The notes beneath the pieces are model-generated. The model had not been told where the DNA came from, did no database searches, and was given only the letters and a program-made list of their open reading frames with translations. Positions 50,051 to 60,580 of a stretch of DNA of 64,000 nt are shown here, one piece after another. Each line of letters opens with the position of its first letter. Position 1 is the first letter of the stretch. A program made the translations under genes and the position numbers. The stretch covers positions 8,805,630 through 8,869,629 of the forward strand of contig NC_085060.1 in the NCBI RefSeq assembly GCF_963662255.1. The letters run 5' to 3'. The DNA comes from Cinclus cinclus. Its lineage: Eukaryota > Chordata > Aves > Passeriformes > Cinclidae.

Positions 50051-52195
50051 AACCTGATACATCTCCTGTCTTAAATTTGAGCCAGAAATATCAGATAATT
50101 GAGGAAACCTGTCAAAGTAATGCAAACCTTGAGCTGCAGCCCTGAGCTGCCAGGCTGGCCCAGTACTCCCAGGGAAGCACAGAGATCAGCTCTGGGTGGA
50201 GAGGTCATCCTTACAGGGACATCTTCTGCAGAAGTATTTTCCAAGCGGGGGATAAATTTAAATCTTTCACTTACAAAAAATATCCCTGTCTCCAAAGTGT
50301 TTGGGTGGAGCTGGGGATAGTTTGGTTTGCTGGACCCCACTTGGGGTGGCAGTGTCTGGGAGGGGAGAAGTGGGGAGTCCCTTACAAGTGGGAATGGGGG
50401 TGCTGGGATGGGAATGTGGGATCTGCTGCCCTCCAAGTGGCTGGAGCACTGCCAAACCAAGCAGTGATTGAATGAGGGTGGGTTCCAGGCTCCAGAGGCA
50501 GCTGGCACCGTGTCCTTCCTGCCCCTCTGGCAGCTGTGGCTCCACATAGGAGCAGCCTGCACAAACCTTCCTGAGCAAATAGCACAGTGTCTGAACTCTT
50601 ACCTATGAAATTCAATTCTGGGTTTCCTAAAGCAATCTCCCTGTTCCACTAGCCTCATCAGGGAAGAGTGTAATTTCATTTAATCCATTTCTTGAGTTCA
50701 GAGTGAGCGGCGTTCCCATCATGCTAATATCACTGCTTTGCCATCTCTAGAGACAGACCGATGAGTTTGGGCCTGAAATCGAATTTGGCTCTGAGCTTCC
50801 AGAGGATCTATCAGCCAAATTACCCATGGTCTCTACCCAGCAGCTCTGTCATGCAGTTTAGCTCTGTGAGGATACATTAGGCCAGGCAGGAGAGGTTATT
50901 TCACTTTTTGTTTGGGGAGCAATGAAATGCTGAAACAATATATATGCAAAGCAATCAAAATAGTTATAGTGAGGGCTGGGTGTTCATTTTCAGGACAATA
51001 CAACCACTGCCTTCTGGTATCCTCAGCTATTTTAATCTATGTTTTCCCTCATTTGACTGCAAATAAGGTTTTCACTTGATGGGATGTGCACAAGCAGTTG
51101 TCACGTAAACCTCTATATAAGCTAGAGAGATTAATGTCAAATATATGTATTTTCTGATAGGCATTCATGGGTAGAGGGATGCAAATGGGTCCTGGCACAG
51201 CACTCACTTGAGCTCTCATTCTGATAATTACATCTCAGCTTCACAATATCAGTTGGTGGCCAATGGCACAACACTTGCTTCATCAGTGAATAGCAAATTC
51301 TCTGATATATGAAGTTTGGGAATTATGAGAATTATAGTGAGAAACGGGTGAGTTTGGGCGATATTTAGACCAAAGGAAAGGTGAGATTTTGGAACAGCTC
51401 TGTTTTGAGGTTCTCAGCTCACACTTCATTCACTGTCCCTCTTTGAAACTGTGTTCTTCTTTTAAATGCTGTCTTTAGATTGCAAAGGTGATCTTTAACA
51501 AGCTCAAATGATCCACAAGCTGAATTAAACCTTTGATTTCAGGTAAATGGTTTTGTCTAATTTGGGATAGAAATACTATGACTTTTCCTTTCAAAATATC
51601 CTTCAAAAATAACATGCTGGTTTTTGGGTGGGCTGTTGCTGTAAGGGGTCTCTCTCCCCTTTGCAATCATTGCTTGGTACTTGATACAGCAACAGCTCTC
51701 TAATGTTATTAATATTAGGTGAAGCACATGGAAAGTGTTCTTTTGTGCCACATAAGCAGGTAAATAGGGGGGTTATGCCTCGTGGGAGATGTGTGCTCCA
51801 CAGGGGCAGACTGGGAATTTCCCCTCTGGGCATGGCAAGCTGGGAAGCGTATTAATAGACATCATTACATTAGAATAATTGCTGTGGAATCAGCAAGCGC
51901 GTACATAATCTTTAATGCCTGGGAAATCTCACAGTTTCAAAATAATTAAAAGTGGGATTAATCTAGATGGCAGACAACGCCTGCCTAATTACTAATGAAT
52001 AAAGCTGTCTGAACGGCTGCAGCACCCACAGCAGCATCAGTCTTTGAAGTCAATCCCCTGCTAATGGGCGACAGGGCAGGAGCCCGGCCCAGTCCTTGTC
52101 CCTGTCCCCGCAGGCTGGGACCGTCTGGATGTCGGTGAGAGCCCACCCGGCCCGGCTCCCAGCGGGGATGCTCTGCGGAGATGCTGCTGCGGCAC
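50051..52195 (+). other. Intergenic DNA between pentamer array and minisatellite
   Basis: No gene is supported. A canonical G-quadruplex word is at 50390-50412. The stretch 51840-52010 is AT-rich, non-repetitive and contains several TAAT words and TTAATC-type motifs, resembling conserved non-coding DNA. From about 52030 the sequence becomes GC- and CpG-rich as it enters the minisatellite. Confidence 0.55.
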
Positions 52196-52495
52196 GGGAT
52201 GCCCGGGATGCGGGGGATGCCCAGAATGAACGGGATGCCCGGGATGGGGGGGATGCCCAGAATGAACGGGATGCCCGGGATGGGGGGGGATGCCCGGGAT
52301 GCGGGGGATGCCCAGAATGAACGGGATGCCCGGGATGGGGGGGATGCCCGGGATGCGGGGGATGCCCAGAATGAACGGGATGCCCAGAATGAACGGGATG
52401 CCCGGGATGGGGGGGGGATGCCCGGGATGCGGGGGATGCCCAGAATGAACGGGATGCCCAGAATGAACGGGATGCACGGGATGTGCAGGATGCAC
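52196..52495 (+). repeat. GC-rich minisatellite, 9-bp unit with higher-order structure
   Basis: About 33 tandem units of 9 bp. Every second unit is A = GGGATGCCC; the alternate units are B = GGGATGCGG, C = AGAATGAAC or D = GGGATGGGG. A larger pattern D-A-B-A-C-A (sometimes plus C-A) appears three times, from 52277, 52332 and 52404. The G-run of unit D varies (7, 8, 7 and 9 G when joined to the next unit), which points to slippage. The last three units are diverged (GGGATGCAC, GGGATGTGC, AGGATGCAC). Because the unit is a multiple of three, long frames stay open on both strands; these are artefacts. Confidence 0.95.
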
Positions 52496-55400
52496 GGAAC
52501 TGGGGCCCAGCCCTCCTGGAGCATCCTTTGTTGTGCAGGTGCGCTCTGTGTGTGGCTGAGAGCTGGCCCCGAGTCCGCCCCATGGCAGGGATTTGGGGAC
52601 AGAGAGGGGTGTAGAAAGTGGTGGCGTGGCTGGGTGAGAAACCGCAGCTGGGCAGGGGCCCTCAGCACCCACTCACATCCCATCAGCTCGGCAAAACTCC
52701 TCCTGTCAAAACCCCAGGCTGGCTGTACCTGGTGGTTGCTCACTACTCACAGTTGGGCCAGGCAGGAACTTCTGCTCCTGGGACACACGAAGAGCCAAAA
52801 CTCTCCCCGCAGGGAAGGGGCTGTGATGCACATCCCAGCTGGGCCCCCGTGATCCTGGCTGCTTGTCCGGGTCTGGCGGGGAGAAGTCACCACATCCAGA
52901 CTGACCCCAGGTGCCACTGTCTGCTGCCCAGTGCACCCCATGGTTGTGCTCCCCAAAGGTGTTTGCAGACAGCAGCCACAGATTTACAGTCATTACTGGG
53001 ATTTTTGTGTTCTCTGAAAAACTGCCACACCTGGAGTAATTCTTGCTCCTGTGCTGAAGGCCAATGTAAAGAAATCCCCTTTCCTCAGTTCCCAGTGCTG
53101 GGGGTTTAGTGATGATGTGGGGTAACCTCTGCTGCTGGGAAGTGCATTTACTGCTGCTGCCTTTGCCTCATTTGTTGTAATCCTCTGAGGTTTTTTTCAT
53201 GGGCATGTGTTTATTTTGATTCAATAGAAAATCACATGGTTAGCCCCTCAGACCAGAGGGGCTAATTCCTGGGGTGGACGGATGAATGCAATGAGCAGGT
53301 CTGGGTGTATTGCTTATTTATATATATAAAAGATACAGGTGCTTCCTGGGAATAATGAATCGTGAATAAAAAGTAGTGATATGCTGAATTTTTAAAATAC
53401 AGAAAAATATAGTGTTAGAGTAAAAATGTATGGGAATAATGAGAAGGGAATCACAGAACTGACTCCCTCAGGTCCTGTGCTCCAGTGTTTGAGTTTGCAC
53501 ACGGAGGACTCACACCTGGAGGTGGCCCGGGTGGTGCCAGGTACCACCATAGCTGGCAGCAACTAAACCAAGAGGTGACACATGGGCAGCTATTGCCAAG
53601 AGGGATGGTGGAGAGCTCTTCCCCTAGCCAAGGAGCCTGGAATATGACCATCATTCTGGAAATCACTAAAGACTTGTGAGCTCTGAGCGGGCAAATCCAC
53701 TCCTCAGAGAGATACGTTTGGGACCTCCCATCTGGGGCTGCTCAGGAAGGGTGAATGGGGCACAGAGAAGGCAGGACAGTGTCCATGGTGAGTCCTTGTC
53801 ACAGTCCTGTGCCCCTCTGCCCTGCCATACTGTGGGTACCGCTGCTGTGTTTCAGCTACGTCCATACCAGGATTGCTCACGGATCCCCCGGTCCAGCCAT
53901 GCCCAGTCCTGCCCAGGGACCCCACAAGCACCACACTCTGCCAAAATAATGCTGCCTGCTGGGGCTGATTTGAGCACATTCTCCACCATGGCTGCCTGGC
54001 CATGCATGCCCGTGGTGTGTGGGTGGCTCTGCAGGGTTGCTGTGGTGCTTCTGACTCACACACCGTGCCACTTCCCCTCACCAGCTGGCCACACCATTGC
54101 AATGCTGCCTCTTTTTTTTTTTTTTTTTAATTCGTTTTTTATGGCCTTGCTGAGAAAATGCTGCATCGGCGTCAGTGTGTGCAAAGTGCTGCCTGCAGAA
54201 TTCTAAGTCCCTTCTAGGGCCTTTTGGGATGTTGCTGCCAGTCTGGAAGGAGTCGTGCTGGCTCTGTCAAACATCACATTGATTTTAAAATTACTCTGAT
54301 GGCTCTTTAAGGCAGTACACTTTTTGTGGCCTTCTGCATTTGTCATAGCTGATCTCTCCCTTTCCCATGGAAGGGTAGAGGGCTGCCATTATCTGGTTTG
54401 GCTGCATTTATTTTCTGGGAGTGGCAGGTCAGATTTCAGATGGGGAGAATATCAGAACTGAAATATCAGATTCTACATTTTTTTTCCCAGTGGTGTTCAG
54501 CTCCTCAGCAGGATGGAACTCAAGAACACAGCAGAGTCTTTCCCTCCAAGACACCTGGGTGGTGGATAAGACAACAGTTTTTGGGCTGGAGGTTTGTAAG
54601 GCATGGACCATAAGCTGTGACAAAGGGAAAGTGGGGTCCATGTACTCCTGCCTCCTTTGCTGAATCTGGTAACCCATGCCCTAAATCCTCACCTCTTTGA
54701 CATGGCTGCTTTTCTGTCTCTTCTGCAAAAAAGTGAAGGCCAAACCAAAGGTTGCAGAGGCAATGCTAGAAATTAAGATATAAAGGTGAGACATTTTTCA
54801 CCTTCTGCAAGCTGCAGAGCAGCCTTTCCATGAGGGTAAATACAATCTCTGTATCTGTACACTCAGCTGTTAATACTGTAAATGAAGTACAATGTTTTTC
54901 AGATTACTGAATCATTGCTGTCACTAGAACGAGCAGCCCAAGCAGGCTGCCAAGGCAGGAGATGAAAGAAATCATTAATTTCATGTTTCTGGTTCATGCA
55001 CAAATTTCTGAGCAAAGGTGATTAACTCCTGGAACAAGCCACTGAGGGGAGCAGGGGATCCTCCAGTTCCTGCTGTCTCCAGATGAAGCCTGGCTGCTGC
55101 TCCCCGAGGGATGTTTTTGCCAGATAAAGTTGCACTCCATGCAAGTGCAAACAGCTGAATTGTGCAGAGTCCACCAAGTCCAGAGCCCAAGTGGAGGAAA
55201 TCTAATCATGTCAACTACCCTTGACACATGTGACACACTCTTAGAAAAGGTCCTGCTGCTATGTGGGTTCTGAATATTCTTGGGTCAGCTCATTCTGTCC
55301 CCATAAAGAAAGATCTCAGCTGGCACCAGCCTCTGGGGCAGTGGTGCTGACTCTGTGCCTGTAGGGATGGTGCAATAGCTGCAAGCTTCTGTCCTTTGCA

Positions 55401-57098
55401 GGACGCTGTGCAGGGCCATTCTGTGCAGCCCTACAGCCTTCCCTGGAAGGGAAACCCAGGCATGGAGAGGTTTTGGGGGTGGGAGGGAGGCTGCCCTGAG
55501 GCAAAGACTGGCAAAGCTGCTTGCCATCAGTCAGCTGCAAAGCAGAACTCTCCTGCTTTGCAACCAGTTGATTATTTTATATATTGCTTTTATGCAGCAG
55601 GTCATGATAGAGGCTAAGGTCCTGATCTGACACTGGCACTGCTCATCTTCCTCACAGACCTGGTGTGGGGGTTGGATGCATCCCCTGCAATCACACGCAA
55701 CACCATAGCTCTAGTCCTGGGAAATTGTTCTCATTAATTCTCAGGGTTGATAATAATTAAGCAGGATGCACCTTGGATTTGCTTGACCAAAGTGTTGAGG
55801 TGTGACTCATTTATTTTCCTTTGTCTGATGGTCAGCTTGGCTCCTCAAGGGAGAGTTCAGCTTCCAGGGGAGCAAAGAAGATGCAGCTGGGAGAGGAGGA
55901 GACTTACCAAGCACATCTCAAGGTTGACTTTCTTGTGAGACCTCAGAGAAGAGCCCATTTCTCAGGCCCCAAAGCCAAGGATGCTCCTTGCCATAAGCTG
56001 TTGTGTAAGGAAGATTCTATTGTGATCATGGGGCTCAGTGTTCAATGTTCCCACCTGCCAAGCAGTAGAGATGCCTGGGCATCACAACTCAGCCTGACCC
56101 TCACCCAATGCCAGGATCTCTGCCCTCAGGGCAAGGTTCTCCCCTCCCTGGCCCCATCTAAGGTCCAGGGGAAGAAGAGCCATGTATTGATATCATTTCT
56201 ATGTGCTGGCCAAGTTCTGCTTGGTGTTCAGAAGTGGAAGAAAGTAGGAACCCTAATATTTACATCCATACTGATTTAGGCTTTAATGTAAGTAATATAA
56301 TGCAATCTTTCTCTGGACTTTAATAGCTTTTCTATTATTTTGCTACACAGATACTTGGAAATATGAGCTCCTTTACTGCATGGCTGCTTAGACCAATAAA
56401 GGAGCTGTTTACTTAACACATTAGTTTGCAGGCAGCCTCCTGTGAGCCTGCTGGTGGAGGCTGCCTTTGTCCATGGCTGTGAGTATGAATATGCATAATT
56501 AATAAATGTTATTTGCTGGACATTTATTCCTGAGTGTCTCAGCTCTCCTTGACCGAGAAATTCTGTCTCTTTGAGATCTAATGAAAGGTTTTGACTTTTT
56601 AATTTATTTTCTTAGATTAGTCTCAGAAAATAACCCTATTATTCTAATAGGTAGATCAGTCCCTGAGGAAGATATGAATAAAAGAAAAAGCAATAGGTGA
56701 AAAATAGGCCAGAGCTGCTGTTACAGAAGATTCTTTCCGACCTTTTAATTTTTGGTTCAGAAACACAGGAAATCAGACTGTGACCATGCAAAAATTCAGC
56801 CAGCTGCTCCTGTGGCCCCAGTAGATTTTTTTCTGTTGAAGAGGGGCAGAATTTCTACTAGAGCAAACATCTTATCTGGAAATACTTTTTAAGTGCCTGT
56901 AGTATTAAATTTATTTTAAGTAGCATCAAATGCACATTGTCTATGTTCAATCCCATTTTGGATTGTACACACTAGAGGGAGCCATGGAAAAACCAATCCC
57001 CAGCCTGCTGCCAGGCTCCTGCCTTTCTTCCCAAAGCCCGGGCCCTGCCTGATCCTGACCTCTCCCCTAGGAAAATGCGTGTCTTTAAGGAATAAACG

Positions 57099-57101
<3 letters not shown>
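52496..57101 (+). other. Intergenic DNA between minisatellite and A tract
   Basis: No gene or recognised transposable element. A 17-T run is at 54112-54128. The stretch about 56480-56660 is AT-rich and non-repetitive and may be conserved non-coding DNA. Immediately before the A tract, AATAAA is present at 57091-57096. Confidence 0.55.

Positions 57102-57155
<54 letters not shown>
57102..57155 (+). repeat. 54-nt pure A tract preceded by AATAAA
   Basis: Fifty-four uninterrupted A residues follow AATAAACGCTT. It is either an expanded A homopolymer or the tail of a retroposed transcript. I found no target-site duplication around it and do not recognise the sequence upstream. The long phenylalanine-rich frame on the minus strand (56916-57188) is only this tract. 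Confidence 0.9.
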
Positions 57156-57157
<2 letters not shown>

Positions 57158-60100
57158 GTAGGACCGGTTTGCTGAAAGTAAAGTGCATTGCTTGAATATG
57201 CTGGTGTTGGTTAGAATTTTAGATGGGAAAAAGATGTTTGTTTCAATACATCTAAATGCTGCCTTTTGAGGATATCCCAGGTTAGGTGATGTTGTTCCTT
57301 TTGGATATTGCCCGGTATTCTTCTTCCCCTCTGAAACATTGTGTGCAAATCAAGGAGATGCTTTTACACAGTATCCCACTCTTGGGAGCACAGCCATTGT
57401 TGAAGGTATCCAGGAGTCAATTAACATATTTCCAGCGACGGGAAATTATTTTTGCAATTCTGTTTCATCTGAAGTTCCATCTGTTTCTCCTACTTCCCAG
57501 ATCTTTGTGTTCCCACCACCCACAAATTCGCTTTATCTCTTCTTGAAGTCCCCCTGTGCTCCCATGGCTGCTTCCCAGAGAGGGAAGTCCTTGGGGCTGG
57601 GGAGAGGGAGCTTTTCTCTGCTTTCCTTGCTGCCTGAGCCCTCTTTGTATTGGGAACAGGGAAAGAGAGCTCCCAGCTCATCAGCAAAATCACAGATTCT
57701 GACTGCCTCCTGAGCCCCCATTTTTCCTCAGCTAAATGATGCTTGTTTATAAGGTATGATTTAGGATAGCAGATATTCAATTTTGACTCCTTTGGGAGCT
57801 AATATTGGGAGCTGGTGATGCAATCCCTGTGTGCTGATGGATCCTTGAGGAGATTAATGCACTGTGTGAGGCCAGGACGAGTGGCACAGCCACTCCAAGT
57901 CCCGTATTTTCACAATGACTATTTGCCCTGGCAGCTTTATGGGGCTGTTAGTGGAATAGGGCTGGAATCAGAGCAGGGATATGAGAATTTAGCCCATGCT
58001 GTTGTTAATGGTGGTCACAGTGCTGCACATGTGAAGCCCAAATGATAACAGGCACAGGCTGTTTGCTTTGCTGCCTTACAGCACAACAGCAGCTTTGTTG
58101 GAGCTTTGATGATCTGTCTCTGCTGCAGCTCGGGTACGGGCTGCTTTTCTGTCTGCAAGGAAACATCATCTCTGTTAAGGCAGAAATGTTTCCTTCTGAA
58201 TGACAAGAAAAGAAAAGCCAAGCAGTGGTCTTGTCAAGTGCTGTTCCACTGATAAAACAGAAAATAGGACAAAAGTTTTCTCCCATCAAGCAGGGTTATT
58301 CGCAGCCAAGAGCAGACATCTCCCATTTATTTATATCCTCTTGCTCCTGTGCTCTTTTCGTACTCCCATCTATATAAAGTTTCAAAGGGGCTCTAGGCCT
58401 GACGCTGCAAGTCCTGAAAAGACCTGTCACTGAGGTAAATAAATCCAGCAACAGGCTGGGAGAGAGTAGTAGACACTAGCTAACTGGGAAGGCTTTCCAG
58501 GATTGCAGCCGAGCCCTGGCACAGAGGTGGACGCACAGCTCGGTGGGTGGGATACACACACTGTGTCATTTGAGGGTCAGGGGTTGGAGCTGTGGTGGTG
58601 CAAGGACTGGCAATCCTTCCTGGCCTTCCTGCTATCCCACAGTGATTAGTGCACCTTTTGTAAGTCATGGAAAAAGAAATATTAGCTGAGTAATGCTTAA
58701 ACAAAGTCTCTGTGTGTTTGGGGACGGTGGGGAGTGTGCAGGCTGGGCTGCCCAGGCAGCCCAAAAGGAGATTTAAAGCAGCTTTTAGCTTCTGATGAAG
58801 CCTGTCACACATTCTGCTTGGAGCAGTGACCCTGGAAGAATGAATGAGAACCCATTTGGGAAAGGGTGATACCTCCATAGATCATCATATCCTGAGTCCA
58901 CCAATGACCCCGGGAGGTTTGTTTCAACGTGAGATGGAGATATTATTCCACAGTGATCTGCAATGCACACCAGATGCAGTGTCTCTCAGTGCTGTGATCT
59001 TCAGGGAAAGTCCACAGGGAGGATGGTGCTGGTTGTGTTTGGAGACGATGCCACAATTCAGGGGGACACACAGGGGACAGTGTGTGTTCGGCCTCCCCTG
59101 CATGCTGGTCATTGCCAGCAATGAAAATAATTTTTCTTCTTCTTAGGTGCATCTCAGGCTCTCCAAAGGCACAGCTGAGCACTGAGGGGAAGAGTTGTGT
59201 CCTGTGTGTTGTTCCCCACCATTGTACATGGTTTTATTTAGAAAAAAGGTAGCAAGGCTGGCAGAAGCCATTCTTTGTGATATGGTGCAGCAACTGGAAG
59301 GAGAAACTCTGTTTGCTATGGCTTTCAAGGAAAGGCTTTCCATTTAGCCCAGGAGTAGCAGCTGTTTTCCCAGTTTACAACACACAAACAGACGGCATTG
59401 TTTCCTGATTTGCCTTTTTATTACAGCAGATATTGGATGGATAGCTAGCAAAAAAACCAAACTAACAACAACAACAAAAAACCAGCAAGGGAAGACCGGC
59501 TCAGCTGGTTCACTTTATGGCATTTGGGAGCTGTAGGAGCCCAGCACACGCTCTTCCAGACAAATACCACCCAGGTACACCCACGATCAGTGTTGCTGTC
59601 TCTGGGTGCAGGGGAAAAGGGTCTCCTTAGGCTGGGTGGGGCAGTGAACAGGTGGTCCCAGGAGACCTTCTTGTATATGGGATGTATTCAAAAGCTGGGA
59701 GATGTCCTGTGAGCCAGGCACGAACCAGCCCATAAGGTTGTTGGAAACACTGCAGTCAAAAGGGACTTTTCTCCCTGAATTCATCAAACACAATTGCATT
59801 AATGTGAGGGAGCAGAGCACTGAGTAGGCAGAGGTCATTTTAACAATGTGGTGGTGTCTATTTATTTATTTATTTAACCAAGATTGCCCCTGCACATGGC
59901 TGAAGTGATTTCTCTAAGTCGGGCTCCCCTGTGCCAGGCGCTCAGTGGGTATTGCTGCCTTGGCTGATCTTTCTCTAGTCAGGACTGGATTTAATTTTAT
60001 ATATATTTTTTTTTTTTTTTTTAGAGCTTTCTCAAGCTTATCTACCCTCCCGGCTGCTCTCACGGTGTAGCAAAGCAAAGGGGCTTCTGCCAAGGCTTGC

Positions 60101-60404
60101 CAGGCAGGTCACTGCGCAGGGCTCTGCTCTGCCTTCGGGTGACTCGAACGTTTGGTAACTGGCAGCAGGTTCTTAGCCCTCGCTGGAGGCACAGGCTGTG
60201 CCAGCACGCTGCTTCCTCCAGCGCATCGCAGCGCATCGCTCCGGTGATTACAGCTTCACTCAGCCTTGCAGAGCTGCTGCTCTTCCCTTCTGAGCCTCTC
60301 CTGGGAGCCGGAGGTTTTGGCAGGCGCTTCTTCCAGGTGAGGTGTCTCTGGGTTCACTTCCCAGGACTGTCTCATGTGTGCCCAAATTTGCGGCAGGCTC
60401 CATC
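57156..60404 (+). other. Intergenic DNA between A tract and compound purine array
   Basis: No gene is supported. A short TTTA tetranucleotide run is near 59858-59876 and a 17-T run at 60006-60022. From about 60030 CpG dinucleotides become noticeably more frequent, including a 10-bp direct duplication GCGCATCGCA/GCGCATCGCT at 60221-60240. Confidence 0.55.
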
Positions 60405-60580
60405 GAGGGAGAGGGAGAGGGAGAGGGAGAGGGAGAGGGAGAGGGAGAGGGAGAGGGAGAGGAGAGGAGAGGAGAGGAGAGGAGAGGAGAGGAGAGGAGA
60501 GGAGAGGAGAGGAGAGGAGAGGAGAGGAGAGGAGAGGAGAGGAGAGGAGAGGAGAGGAGAGGAGAGGAGAGGAGAGGAGA
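60405..60580 (+). repeat. Compound purine microsatellite: GGGAGA hexamer then GGAGA pentamer
   Basis: About nine units of a 6-bp GGGAGA repeat (60405 to about 60460) pass directly into about 24 units of a 5-bp GGAGA repeat (to 60580). The whole 176 bases are pure purine on the + strand after the first bases. Long frames on both strands here are repeat artefacts. Confidence 0.97.

Noticed and set aside
52196..52495. Possible CRISPR-like array
   Set aside because: Units are contiguous 9-mers without unique spacers, and the genome is a vertebrate.
51985..52852. Long open frames on both strands, rich in Gly-Ile-Pro, Gly-His-Pro or Gly-Met-Pro repeats, up to 252 codons
   Set aside because: They are translations of the 9-bp minisatellite; a unit divisible by three keeps all frames open. 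No splice sites, conserved domain or initiation context supports a protein.
57055..57075. Splice-acceptor-like CTCTCCCCTAG before the A tract
   Set aside because: One of many chance acceptor-like words; no open frame with family similarity follows.
56916..57188. Minus-strand frame with a long Phe run
   Set aside because: It is the A tract read on the other strand.
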